Origin: an uncultured Thiothrix sp.
GTDB lineage: Bacteria; Pseudomonadota; Gammaproteobacteria; Thiotrichales; Thiotrichaceae
Assembly: GCF_937873765.1 (NCBI RefSeq)
Contig: NZ_CALMZC010000014.1
Span: 1 to 64,000, forward strand
DNA: 64,000 bases
Direction: 5' to 3'
Below, one piece after another: positions 7,889-16,343 of this stretch. A program made the position numbers and the translations under genes. The notes below the pieces were generated by a model, which had not been told where the DNA came from, made no database searches, and worked only from the letters and a program-made list of their open reading frames with translations. Within the stretch, counting starts at the first letter, position 1. Every line of letters starts with the position of its first letter.

Positions 7889-8990
7889 ATTATTGTTACT
7901 GGGTTTATTACTGCTACTAAGCGCTTGTGAGAAACAATCTGACTCAGGCAGTATCAACTTGAATGCTGCCTTGGGTGGCATTCCGGCGGATGGCTTTGCA
8001 CGAGCCGTCGAACCACGTCCCTTTACGTTTCCGCAAGAACATGCCGCTCATCCTGAGTTTCGCAATGAATGGTGGTATATCACCGGCAATTTACAGACTG
8101 AAAGGGGGCGACAATTTGGTTATCAAGTGACTTTCTTTCGGATCGCACTTAGCCCTAATTCCCCCCAGACTGTATCGAATTGGGCGACTAATCAGGTATG
8201 GATGGCGCACATTGCGCTAACCGATGTCGAAGGCCAGAAGCATTTGCATGACCAACGCTTTGCACGGGGTGCAGCAGGTTTGGCAGGGCAGAAAATACAG
8301 CCCTTTAAAGTTTGGTTAGAGGATTGGCAAATACTCGGTCAAGCGAATGGCGATTTTCCGTGGACGGTACAGGTTGCCAATACAGACTTTAGTCTCAAAT
8401 TAACTCTGCAACCTGAAAAGCCAGCCGTGTTGCAAGGCAAGCAAGGTTTAAGCCAAAAAAGCAGTGAAGCGGGGAATGCATCCTACTATTACTCTTTCAC
8501 CCGTTTAGCCAGTACTGGTTCGATTCATTATCAGAATCAAGATTTCCAAGTGACGGGTTCTTCATGGTTAGACCGTGAATGGAGCACGAGCGCTTTGGGC
8601 AAGGATCAAGCGGGTTGGGATTGGTTCTCGCTGCAGTTTAAGGCTGGACAGGAGTTGATGTTCTATCAATTACATAAAACTTCAGGGGAAGCGGATCAAG
8701 CCTATAGTCAAGGCAAATGGATTGCAGCAGATGCGAGCACCCGCAATTTAAGCCTGAAGGATGTGGAGCTACAACCCCTTCAGTATTGGCAAGCAACGAA
8801 TGGGACACAATATCCGATTGTTTGGGAGCTGAACTATCCAGCCATTAAAGGCCGTTGGCGAGTTGAGGCTGTAGTCGATGATCAGTTGATGGAAACGAGT
8901 GTACTGTACTGGGAAGGAGCAGTGCGAGTGCTGGACTTAGAAAAGAATCAAGTAGTCGGGCAGGGATATTTAGAGTTATCGGGGTATTAG
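7878..8990 (+). CDS. AttH/CrtC-like lipocalin-type lipoprotein
   Basis: 370 residues from ATG 7878 (RBS GGGAGGG), overlapping the permease by 11 bp. A lipoprotein signal ends LLLLSAC (lipobox Cys about residue 17). The mature part carries the AttH/CrtC hallmarks: FPQEHAAHPEFRNEWWYITG near the N-terminus and SSWLDREWST near the middle. The family includes carotenoid hydratase, but those with ABC partners are named AttH and have no proven reaction. No carotenoid genes are nearby. Probably a membrane-anchored partner of the transporter. Confidence 0.8.
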   Translation: MVARLLLLGLLLLLSACEKQSDSGSINLNAALGGIPADGFARAVEPRPFTFPQEHAAHPEFRNEWWYITGNLQTERGRQFGYQVTFFRIALSPNSPQTVSNWATNQVWMAHIALTDVEGQKHLHDQRFARGAAGLAGQKIQPFKVWLEDWQILGQANGDFPWTVQVANTDFSLKLTLQPEKPAVLQGKQGLSQKSSEAGNASYYYSFTRLASTGSIHYQNQDFQVTGSSWLDREWSTSALGKDQAGWDWFSLQFKAGQELMFYQLHKTSGEADQAYSQGKWIAADASTRNLSLKDVELQPLQYWQATNGTQYPIVWELNYPAIKGRWRVEAVVDDQLMETSVLYWEGAVRVLDLEKNQVVGQGYLELSGY

Positions 8991-9069
8991 TCTTTTAGTT
9001 TTCATTCGTTTTTCTATTAAATTGTTATTAAGAAATATAATGCAATTCATTGCTTGAATGAGTTCTCTA

Positions 9070-9093
9070 ATTTATGCATAATAATGCATAAAT
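9070..9093. promoter_or_regulatory. Perfect inverted repeat upstream of boxA
   Basis: ATTTATGCAT, 4-bp spacer, ATGCATAAAT: 10-bp arms located 32 bp before the boxA start. It contains TGCA-N6-TGCA; TGCA half-sites in palindromes are described for the BzdR/BoxR repressors of benzoyl-CoA pathways (my recollection, not checked). It is likely an operator. No BoxR homologue is present in the window. Confidence 0.5.
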
Positions 9094-9125
9094 CCAATCA
9101 TAAGCCACACGTCGGAGGAGCCATT

Positions 9126-10412
9126 GTGGATACAGTCTCATCTGCGCTGCTAAATCAGCATTTAATCGATCCTGAGATTTGCATACGTTGCAATACTTGC
9201 GAGGCGACTTGCCCCGTCGCTGCAATTACCCACGATTCCCGCAATTATGTGGTGGACGCGAGCAAATGTAATTTTTGTATGGCCTGTGTGCCACCTTGTC
9301 CAACGGGTTCGATTGATAATTGGCGCGCCGTTCCAGCCAGTCGCCCGTATACAATTGAAGAGCAATTTAGTTGGGATGATTTACCCGCTGAATTAAGCGC
9401 TGAACAATTAGCTGAGGCCGGTGTTGCTGCTGACGCTGCTACTGTCGAAGTTCTAGCGGCTGTGCCTAGTACTAATGTAGCGACCTCTGATGGTGAAGCG
9501 CCTTTCAATAGTGCGCAATACAATGCGACTTTACCACCTTGGTCAGCCGCGCATGCTTATACCAATTTATATGGGGCAAAAGCCGCTGAAAAGTTTGTGA
9601 CTGCAACGGTGGTTGGGAATGTGCGTGTCACTGAAGTAGGGCGCGAGTACGATACCCATCACATTATGCTCGACTTCGGCTCGATGCCTTTCCCTGTCTT
9701 AGAAGGTCAGTCGATCGGGATTATTCCGCCCGGTGTGGATGAAAACGGCAAGCCGCATTATGCGCGCCAATATTCCATTGCTAGCCCACGGAATGGCGAA
9801 CGCCCCGGTTATAACAATGTCTCGCTAACCATCAAACGTGTCTTAGAAGATCATCAAGGCCGCCCCGTGCGTGGGGTGGCTTCTAATTACATGTGCGACC
9901 TGAAAGTAGGTGATAAGGTGCAAGTAATTGGGCCTTTTGGTACCAGCTTCTTGATGCCGAATCATCCGCGTTCCCATATTGTGATGATCTGTACCGGCAC
10001 AGGGAGTGCGCCGATGCGGGCGATGACTGAGTGGCGCAGACGCTTACGGGCGAGTGGCAAGTTTGAAGGTGGCAAATTAATGCTGTTCTTTGGTGCACGT
10101 ACTAAAGAAGAGTTACCTTACTTTGGCCCTTTACAAAGTTTACCAAAAGACTTTATCGATATTAATTTCGCTTTCTCACGCATTCCGGGGCAACCGAAAC
10201 GCTATGTTCAGGATCTAATGCGGGAGCGGGCGACTGATTTGATAGAGCTACTGAAAAGTAACGACACGCATTTTTATGTCTGCGGCTTAAAGAGTATGGA
10301 AGAAGGAGTAGTCTTGGCTCTGCGTGATATTGCCAAACAAGGTAATTTAGAGTGGGAGAGCTTGGGAATGAACCTGAAGCAAACGGGACGTTTACACTTA
10401 GAAACTTATTAA
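9126..10412 (+). CDS. boxA: Benzoyl-CoA 2,3-epoxidase reductase subunit BoxA
   Basis: 428 residues from GTG 9126, chosen because GGAGGAG lies five bases upstream. Two 4Fe-4S clusters are shown by Cys19/22/25/29 and Cys48/51/54/58. A linker of about 110 residues leads to a ferredoxin-NADP reductase module with [13 protein letters not shown] (FAD) and [10 protein letters not shown] (NADPH). This is the BoxA layout: it passes electrons from NADPH to the di-iron epoxidase BoxB, giving 2,3-epoxybenzoyl-CoA. BoxB and BoxC are absent here, so it is an orphan subunit in the window. Its neighbours could process the adipyl-CoA-level products of the box pathway. It could also serve another oxygenase. 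Confidence 0.85.
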   Translation: MDTVSSALLNQHLIDPEICIRCNTCEATCPVAAITHDSRNYVVDASKCNFCMACVPPCPTGSIDNWRAVPASRPYTIEEQFSWDDLPAELSAEQLAEAGVAADAATVEVLAAVPSTNVATSDGEAPFNSAQYNATLPPWSAAHAYTNLYGAKAAEKFVTATVVGNVRVTEVGREYDTHHIMLDFGSMPFPVLEGQSIGIIPPGVDENGKPHYARQYSIASPRNGERPGYNNVSLTIKRVLEDHQGRPVRGVASNYMCDLKVGDKVQVIGPFGTSFLMPNHPRSHIVMICTGTGSAPMRAMTEWRRRLRASGKFEGGKLMLFFGARTKEELPYFGPLQSLPKDFIDINFAFSRIPGQPKRYVQDLMRERATDLIELLKSNDTHFYVCGLKSMEEGVVLALRDIAKQGNLEWESLGMNLKQTGRLHLETY

Positions 10413-10454
10413 GAGTGGTGCAGGCTACTGTGAGATAAGGAATATTCCATTTTG

Positions 10455-10505
10455 AAGTGATACTAATAAATATATTTTGACTAAAAAAATGTATCACTTT
10501 AACAT
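10455..10505 (+). promoter_or_regulatory. Promoter and inverted repeat before the lower-pathway operon
   Basis: AAGTGATAC (10455-10463) and GTATCACTT (10491-10499) form a perfect 9-bp inverted repeat. TTGACT (10477-10482), 17 bp and TAACAT (10500-10505) form a sigma70-like promoter that overlaps the right arm. A repressor bound to the repeat would block it. The RBS AAGGAGGA lies just before ATG 10554. Confidence 0.45.
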
Positions 10506-10553
10506 GCTCTCTCAATAAAGCTTGGCAGGCCGCCTTGCGGAGAAGGAGGAAAA

Positions 10554-11348
10554 ATGAACACATTTAGTACCATAAAAATTAGTACACGTGCAGCGGGTGT
10601 CGCACAAGTGACTATGGCACGCCCTCAGGTATTTAATGCCTTTGATGAAACGATGGTGGGTGAGTTGGATGAAGCTTTCAGCCAACTGATCGCTGATCCT
10701 GCAGTGCGTGTCATTGTACTCGCGGGTGAAGGCAAGCATTTTAGTGCAGGTGCTGATCTGCAATGGATGCAACGTGCGAGTACTGCAACCCTAGAATGGA
10801 ATTTGGCGGATGCCCGCCGTTTTGCTGGTGTATTTAGCAAAATCGAAACTTGCCCTAAACCGACCGTTGCGCGTGTCAATGGTGCGGCTTTAGGTGGTGG
10901 TGTCGGTTTACTCTGTGCCTGTGATATTGCGATTGCTGCTGATAATGCGAGCTTCTCAGTGAGTGAAGCTAAGTTTGGGATTATTCCTTCCGTGATTGGT
11001 CCCTATGTCACCAATGCAGTGGGCAAGCGTCATGCACGCCGCTTAGCCTTAACTACAACCCGCATTAAAGCGGATGAAGCTTTACGCATGGGTTTAGTCC
11101 ACCAAGTGACGAGTTTGGAAGACTTGGATGCTGCCATTGATGCAACTGTAACGGAGCTTTTGGCAGGCGGCCCTGAAGCACAACGTGAAATCAAAGAGCT
11201 CTTTGCACAATTAGCCGTAGGGGCAATTACTGAAGAAGTGCGTGATTTAACAGCTCGCACCATTAGCCGGATTCGTGGCTCGGATGAAGCCCGAGAAGGT
11301 TTCGCTGCCTTCCTTGAAAAACGCCCTGCCAAGTGGATTCCAGTATGA
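10554..11348 (+). CDS. Enoyl-CoA hydratase/isomerase (crotonase family)
   Basis: 264 residues. The crotonase oxyanion-hole segments are present: GEGKHFSAGADLQWM (about 62-76) and NGAALGGGVGLLCACD (about 106-121). A Glu in 'SVSEAKFG' supplies one catalytic acid. It hydrates a 2,3-enoyl-CoA. Place and neighbours suggest 2,3-dehydroadipyl-CoA hydration (PaaF-like); similarity to methylglutaconyl-CoA hydratases leaves a leucine-pathway role possible. The RBS AAGGAGGA is strong. The next gene starts inside its stop codon (ATGA). Confidence 0.83.
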   Translation: MNTFSTIKISTRAAGVAQVTMARPQVFNAFDETMVGELDEAFSQLIADPAVRVIVLAGEGKHFSAGADLQWMQRASTATLEWNLADARRFAGVFSKIETCPKPTVARVNGAALGGGVGLLCACDIAIAADNASFSVSEAKFGIIPSVIGPYVTNAVGKRHARRLALTTTRIKADEALRMGLVHQVTSLEDLDAAIDATVTELLAGGPEAQREIKELFAQLAVGAITEEVRDLTARTISRIRGSDEAREGFAAFLEKRPAKWIPV

Positions 11349-12847
11349 GTATGATTAGCAAAGAAACCGCCGTTTTAGTCGTAGGTGCTGGGATTATGGG
11401 GGCTGGGATTGCCCAAATCGCTGCACAGGCTGGCCATACCGTATTTTTATACGATACCAAAGCGGGTGCTGCTGCTGATGCAAAAGCTAAGTTAGCCAAA
11501 ACCCTAGATGGACTCGTTAGCAAAGGTAAACTGGATGCTACTGCGGCTGAACAAGCTGTAGGACGTATTCAAGCGCTCTCTGAACTAGATGCAGCCAGTA
11601 GCGCTGGTTTAGTGGTCGAAGCAATTATTGAAAATTTAGAAGTGAAACGTGGTTTATTCAAGCAGCTTGAGGTGCTTTTGGGTAAAGATGCGATTTTAGC
11701 GACTAATACTTCATCAATTTCTGTCACAGCTATCGCCAATGGCCTGCAACACCCAGAACGTTTGGTGGGGATGCATTTCTTCAATCCTGTGCCGCTCATG
11801 AAGTTGGTAGAGGTAGTTTCAGGTTTACAAACCAAGCCAGAAGTTGCTGAAGCTATTTTTGAGTTATCTAAAGCTTGGGGAAAAGTGCCAGTACATGCAC
11901 GTTCTACTCCCGGTTTTATTGTCAATCGGATTGCACGTCCTTATTACGCGGAAAATTTAGCGCTTTTACACGAACAAGCTATACAGCCACATGTATTAGA
12001 TGCTTGTTTGCGTGCAGTAGGGTTTCGCATGGGGCCTTGCGAGCTGATGGATTTGATTGGTTTAGATACTAATTATTCAGTGACGCGCTCAGTCTACGAA
12101 GCCAATTTCTTTGATAAGCGCTATGTACCTTCAGCCGTACAACGTGATTTGGTAGATGGTGGTTTGTTTGGGCGCAAGACTGGTCAAGGTTTCTATGATT
12201 ATCGAGAAGGCGCTGTAAAGCCTGAGATTGCAAGCTTTACGCCAGCGGATGTACCGGCTGCGAATGAGGTTCAAGTTCATGGCAACTGTGCGCTAGCTAA
12301 GCGTTTGGCTGAGGCCTTGACGGCTGCCAAAGTAAGTTTTACTCATGCCACTGAGTCAGCTTGGACGGGCTTAAGTATTGATCATATACAGTTACGTTTA
12401 ACGGATGGTCGGCCCGCTTCGCAGATTGGTAAAGAAGTTGCCGTATTTGATTTACCCATTTCTAAAGAATCCGGTCAAGCATTAGCCTTTGCCGTCTCGA
12501 ATCGTGCTTCGGCTGAAGCGGCGGACTATGCAGCAGCTTGGTTGCGAGTATTAGGTTTTAACCCACAGCAAATGGCGGATTCTCCCGCTTTAATCGTTGC
12601 ACGCACTTTATCGATGTTGATTAATGAAGCAGCCGATGCGGTACAGCAAGGTGTCTGTTCAGAAGCAGGTGCGGATGCGGCGATGAAGTTGGGTGTGAAT
12701 TATCCAGCAGGTCCCTTTGAATGGTTGGCAAACTGGGATGCAGGCAAAGTTGTGCAAATTTTAGATCATTTGGATACCTTCTATCGAGGTGAGCGCTATC
12801 GCGTTAGCCCGTGGTTACGCTTGAAAGCGTGGCAGGAGGGGATATGA
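11345..12847 (+). CDS. paaH: 3-hydroxyacyl-CoA (3-hydroxyadipyl-CoA) dehydrogenase, PaaH-like
   Basis: 500 residues from ATG 11345 (ATGA overlap). A Rossmann motif GAGIMGAGIAQIAAQ lies near residue 14, followed by NTSSISVTAIA and HFFNPVPLMKLVEVV with the catalytic His. Two C-terminal helical 3HCDH domains follow, the duplicated layout and 500-residue length typical of PaaH/PaaC 3-hydroxyadipyl-CoA dehydrogenases rather than the 280-residue butyryl enzyme. It oxidises (3S)-hydroxyadipyl-CoA to 3-oxoadipyl-CoA with NAD+. The operon order hydratase-dehydrogenase-MaoC-thiolase supports this. Confidence 0.85.
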   Translation: MSMISKETAVLVVGAGIMGAGIAQIAAQAGHTVFLYDTKAGAAADAKAKLAKTLDGLVSKGKLDATAAEQAVGRIQALSELDAASSAGLVVEAIIENLEVKRGLFKQLEVLLGKDAILATNTSSISVTAIANGLQHPERLVGMHFFNPVPLMKLVEVVSGLQTKPEVAEAIFELSKAWGKVPVHARSTPGFIVNRIARPYYAENLALLHEQAIQPHVLDACLRAVGFRMGPCELMDLIGLDTNYSVTRSVYEANFFDKRYVPSAVQRDLVDGGLFGRKTGQGFYDYREGAVKPEIASFTPADVPAANEVQVHGNCALAKRLAEALTAAKVSFTHATESAWTGLSIDHIQLRLTDGRPASQIGKEVAVFDLPISKESGQALAFAVSNRASAEAADYAAAWLRVLGFNPQQMADSPALIVARTLSMLINEAADAVQQGVCSEAGADAAMKLGVNYPAGPFEWLANWDAGKVVQILDHLDTFYRGERYRVSPWLRLKAWQEGI

Positions 12848-13278
12848 AATTCGCCGAATTTTATAATGGACAGGTGATTGAGACGGGTTTGTATAAAGTC
12901 TCTGAAGAGGAAATTTTACAATTTGCGCAAGCCTATGATCCACAATGGTTTCATGTCGATCCTGAGGCCTCTAAACAAGGGCGTTTTGGTAGTTTAATCG
13001 CTAGCGGTTGGCATACCTGCGGGATTGCCATGAAATTATTAGTACCTGCAGCCTTAGCTGGTTCTGAGTCCTTTGCATCACCGGGTTTGAAGTATGTGAA
13101 ATGGCCGAATCCCGTTCGCCCGAATGATGAATTGTCTTTGCAAGCGACCGTGCTTGATGTACGGCGTTCTAGTAGTCGTCCAAGCATGGGGATTCTGCAT
13201 TGGCGTTGGCAGTTATTTAATCAGGATGGTGCCGAGGTGCTTGATCTCGAAGCGACCAGTTTGTTTGATCTTTCCTAA
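12844..13278 (+). CDS. MaoC-family dehydratase
   Basis: 144 residues from ATG 12844, RBS GGAGGG, overlapping the previous gene by four bases. A hot-dog fold hydratase with FAQAYDPQWFHVDPEAS, the MaoC/NodN motif with catalytic Asp and His, then FGSLIASGWHTCG. It acts on enoyl-CoA esters, possibly hydrating ring-cleavage enoyl-CoA intermediates in the same operon. The exact substrate cannot be read from the sequence. Confidence 0.8.
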   Translation: MKFAEFYNGQVIETGLYKVSEEEILQFAQAYDPQWFHVDPEASKQGRFGSLIASGWHTCGIAMKLLVPAALAGSESFASPGLKYVKWPNPVRPNDELSLQATVLDVRRSSSRPSMGILHWRWQLFNQDGAEVLDLEATSLFDLS

Positions 13279-14492
13279 TGGTGACTTCTATGACTCAAGC
13301 TTTTATTTGTGATGCGATTCGTACGCCTTTCGGGCGCTATGCGGGTGCTCTATCCGGGGTGCGTACTGATGATCTCGGTGCAGTACCGATTAAAGCCTTA
13401 ATCGAGCGTAACCCGCAAGTCGATTGGAGTGCCATTGATGATGTGATTTATGGCTGTGCGAATCAGGCGGGTGAGGATAATCGCAATGTCGCGCGCATGT
13501 CCGCTTTATTGGCTGGATTGCCGCAGGATGTACCGGGAACTACGGTGAATCGTTTATGCGGTTCTGGCATGGATGCGGTGGGGATTGCTGCACGTGCGAT
13601 TAAAAGTGGCGAGACCCAACTTATGATCGCAGGCGGTGTAGAAAGCATGAGCCGCGCTCCGTTTGTCATGCCGAAAGCAGAGTCAGCTTTTAGCCGAGCG
13701 AATGCGGTTTACGACACGACGATTGGTTGGCGCTTCATTAACCCACTGATGAAAGCGCAGTATGGCGTTGATTCAATGCCAGAGACTGCCGAGAATGTAG
13801 CGGTCAATTTCAAGATTGAGCGGGCAGCCCAAGATTTAATGGCACTACGTTCACAAACCAATGCTTTAAAAGCACAACAAGCGGGTTATTTCGATAAAGA
13901 AATTACGCCGGTCATTATCCCGCAGAAAAAGGGTGATCCTACCGTCGTTAGCAAGGATGAGCACCCCCGCGAAACCTCCTTAGAGGCTTTAGCTAAATTG
14001 AAGGGCGTTGTCCGTGTTGATGGCTCAGTAACGGCTGGCAATGCTTCAGGTGTCAATGATGGTGCTTGTGCTTTATTAATCGCTAGTGAAGCTGCTGCTA
14101 AGCGTTATGGTTTAACGCCACGGGCGCGTGTGGTTGGTATGGCAACTGCTGGTTTAGCACCACGCATTATGGGTTTTGGCCCTGCACCTGCTACCCGTAA
14201 AGTTTTAGCTTTAACGGGCTTGAACTTAGCAGATATGGATGTGATCGAGCTGAATGAAGCCTTTGCTGCGCAAGGTTTAGCAGTCTTGCGCGATTTAGGC
14301 TTGGCGGATGATGATGCACGGGTGAATCCGAATGGTGGGGCAATTGCTTTAGGTCATCCTTTAGGGGCGAGTGGTGCGCGTTTGATTACGACTGCGATTA
14401 ATCAATTGGAACGCATCAATGGCCGTTATGCACTTTGCACCATGTGTATTGGTGTTGGTCAAGGCATTGCTTTAATTGTTGAACGTGTTTAA
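13278..14492 (+). CDS. pcaF: 3-oxoadipyl-CoA thiolase
   Basis: 404 residues from ATG 13278 (TAATG coupling); ATG 13290 is an equally possible start. The nucleophile is in NRLCGSGMDAV (about residue 93). The C-terminal [10 protein letters not shown] and CMCIGVGQG carry the catalytic His and second Cys. The stretch 'RNVARMSALLAGLP' and 'PFVMPKAESAFSR' is characteristic of PcaF/PaaJ. It cleaves 3-oxoadipyl-CoA to succinyl-CoA and acetyl-CoA, the last step of the box, paa and beta-ketoadipate pathways. It is the final gene of this operon before a hairpin. Confidence 0.88.
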   Translation: MVTSMTQAFICDAIRTPFGRYAGALSGVRTDDLGAVPIKALIERNPQVDWSAIDDVIYGCANQAGEDNRNVARMSALLAGLPQDVPGTTVNRLCGSGMDAVGIAARAIKSGETQLMIAGGVESMSRAPFVMPKAESAFSRANAVYDTTIGWRFINPLMKAQYGVDSMPETAENVAVNFKIERAAQDLMALRSQTNALKAQQAGYFDKEITPVIIPQKKGDPTVVSKDEHPRETSLEALAKLKGVVRVDGSVTAGNASGVNDGACALLIASEAAAKRYGLTPRARVVGMATAGLAPRIMGFGPAPATRKVLALTGLNLADMDVIELNEAFAAQGLAVLRDLGLADDDARVNPNGGAIALGHPLGASGARLITTAINQLERINGRYALCTMCIGVGQGIALIVERV

Positions 14493-14507
14493 TTAGTCCA
14501 ACTCTCT

Positions 14508-14539
14508 AAAACGGGAGAAGCTAGCTTTCATCCCGTTTT
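14508..14539 (+). terminator. Stem-loop after pcaF
   Basis: AAAACGGGA and TCCCGTTTT form a perfect 9-bp stem with a 14-base loop, 16 bases after the thiolase stop. The T run is part of the stem. Likely terminator of the boxA-side operon. Confidence 0.55.
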
Positions 14540-14662
14540 CAGCCCATCTCTCTTGAACACCCTATTGAAAAAGTACAATAAGATGCTTTCTTAATCCCTA
14601 GACTTCAACTAAGTGCTCCTGAATACTGCGTTTTCTAGGGGCGGAATGTATTTACTTTTATA

Positions 14663-14699
14663 CCTATCAATACTTCAAAAGTAGCATAGTATTGATAGG
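14663..14699. promoter_or_regulatory. 12-bp inverted repeat upstream of dctP
   Basis: CCTATCAATACT and AGTATTGATAGG are perfect inverted arms with a 13-base spacer, ending 28 bp before the dctP start. It could be an operator for a regulator of this TRAP operon or a leader hairpin. The arms differ from the boxA and 10455 repeats, so a different regulator is likely. Confidence 0.45.
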
Positions 14700-14727
14700 G
14701 TCGGTCATTAAACTGGAGGAGAGTAGT

Positions 14728-15756
14728 ATGAAACCATTACGTTGGTTAGGAAGCGCTTTATTAATCACTTGTTTGTCTACGACTGCTGCTTTCGCAGAAG
14801 AGGTCACTTTAACTGTCCACCACTTCTTATCACCCAAGTCGAATGCGCATACCAAGATGATTCAGGCTTGGACGGATAAAGTTGCTAAAGAAAGCAATGG
14901 TAAACTTAAGTTTGAGTTATTCCCAGCGATGGCAATGGGAGGTAAGCCTTCCGAGTTATACGGCCAAGTGCGTGATGGCACTGCAGATATTGTCTGGACT
15001 TTATTAGGTTATACACCCGGCGTGTTCCCGCGTTCTGAAGTCTATGAGTTGCCTTTGGTACATACAGGTTCAGCCGCAGCTACCACCATCGCTTTAAATG
15101 CGACGATGGACATGCTGGCGGATGATTTTAAGGATGTGAAAGTCCTCTTCTTGCATGCGAATGATGGCAATGTGATTCACTCGGCCACTAAACCAGTACG
15201 TACCTTTGAAGATGCCAAAGGCATGAAATTACGGACGCCTTCGCGGACGGGTTCGTGGGTGATTGAAGGAATGGGCGCAGAAGCCGTCGGTTTGCCAGTA
15301 CCGGAACTGCCTGAGGCTATGTCTAAAGGCGCCATTGATGGAGCTTTAACTACTTTAGAAATCGTGCCTGCGCTTAAGCTCCAAGAGTTGGATAAATACG
15401 TGACCGAATTGCCGGACGGTGATCGTTTTGGCACGGCTATCTTCATGTTCACTATGAATAAAGATAGCTACAACAATCTTTCCGATGATCTAAAGAAAAT
15501 CATTGATGATAACTCGGGTATGAAAGTAGCGGTTGAGATCGGCAAAATGTGGGAAGAGTTCGAGAAAACCGGCGATGAAGCTTTAGCTTCAGCAAAGGTT
15601 GAGCGTATTGTTTTATCAGCCGATGAAGCTGCTAAATTCAAAGCTGCTAATGAAAAAGTGGTTGCACGTTGGATTGAAGAATCCAAAACTAAAGGTTTTG
15701 ATGGTGCTGCTTTAGTTGAAAAAGCGCGTGCTGCGATTGCCGAAGCCGCTAAATAA
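14728..15756 (+). CDS. TRAP transporter substrate-binding protein DctP
   Basis: 342 residues from ATG 14728, RBS GGAGGAG. A signal peptide ends TAAFA-EE (about residue 23). The DctP-type domain contains the conserved substrate-carboxylate Arg in MKLRTPSRTG and 'EAMSKGAIDGALT'. It captures a carboxylate in the periplasm for the DctQM permease encoded next. Sitting between the box-type operon and the hydroxycinnamate operon, it probably binds an aromatic or related acid. A hairpin separates it from dctQ, which should raise binding-protein levels. Confidence 0.85.
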   Translation: MKPLRWLGSALLITCLSTTAAFAEEVTLTVHHFLSPKSNAHTKMIQAWTDKVAKESNGKLKFELFPAMAMGGKPSELYGQVRDGTADIVWTLLGYTPGVFPRSEVYELPLVHTGSAAATTIALNATMDMLADDFKDVKVLFLHANDGNVIHSATKPVRTFEDAKGMKLRTPSRTGSWVIEGMGAEAVGLPVPELPEAMSKGAIDGALTTLEIVPALKLQELDKYVTELPDGDRFGTAIFMFTMNKDSYNNLSDDLKKIIDDNSGMKVAVEIGKMWEEFEKTGDEALASAKVERIVLSADEAAKFKAANEKVVARWIEESKTKGFDGAALVEKARAAIAEAAK

Positions 15757-15772
15757 TCTTTCCTAGTCTCCA

Positions 15773-15795
15773 AGGGCTACTCATTCAGTAGCCCT
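15773..15795 (+). terminator. Intercistronic hairpin dctP-dctQ
   Basis: AGGGCTACT-cattc-AGTAGCCCT, a 9-bp perfect stem with no long T run. It fits an mRNA-stabilising or attenuating hairpin after a binding-protein gene. Confidence 0.6.
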
Positions 15796-15833
15796 CCTTA
15801 ATAATTATTCAAGTTCCGCAGGAGATTCTATCC

Positions 15834-16343
15834 ATGCGCAATTTCTTATATCGCTTAGCTGATTATTTCGCCTTAGGGGGCGGGTTAATCATTATGACGA
15901 TTGTGTTTGTCACCACCGCCAATGTCAGTGCTTTTACCCTAAATCGCATCGCGAGTATGTTTGGCGGGCAAGTTGCCGGTCTATCGGGCTATGAAGACTT
16001 TGTGCGCTTAGCGATGAGTTCAGCAGCTCTAATGTTTTTCCCACTGGCGCAAGTTAAGCATGGGCATGTAGCCGTCGATATTTTCATGAATAAAGCACCG
16101 GTTTGGTTGCAGCGATTGACTGATAAATGTTGGTCAGTACTCATTTTTTTGATGGCTTTATTCTTGATGTACTGGATGATTATTGGTCTATTTGAAAAGC
16201 GAGCAGATCATGTGGTAGTTGGTGTCTTGAACTGGGTGGAGTGGCCCTTTTATATCCCCGGTATCTTGTCGCTAATACTGTGGGCAGCGATAGCCTCCTT
16301 GCAGCTTTTTGATGATGAGCCTACGGAGGTCAGCCATGTTTAG
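15834..16343 (+). CDS. TRAP transporter small permease DctQ
   Basis: 169 residues, ATG 15834 behind AGGAG. Four hydrophobic helices, at about residues 12-32, 61-76, 93-119 and 138-158, match the DctQ layout. It forms the small membrane subunit bridging DctP and DctM. Its last bases overlap dctM by eight. Confidence 0.82.
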   Translation: MRNFLYRLADYFALGGGLIIMTIVFVTTANVSAFTLNRIASMFGGQVAGLSGYEDFVRLAMSSAALMFFPLAQVKHGHVAVDIFMNKAPVWLQRLTDKCWSVLIFLMALFLMYWMIIGLFEKRADHVVVGVLNWVEWPFYIPGILSLILWAAIASLQLFDDEPTEVSHV

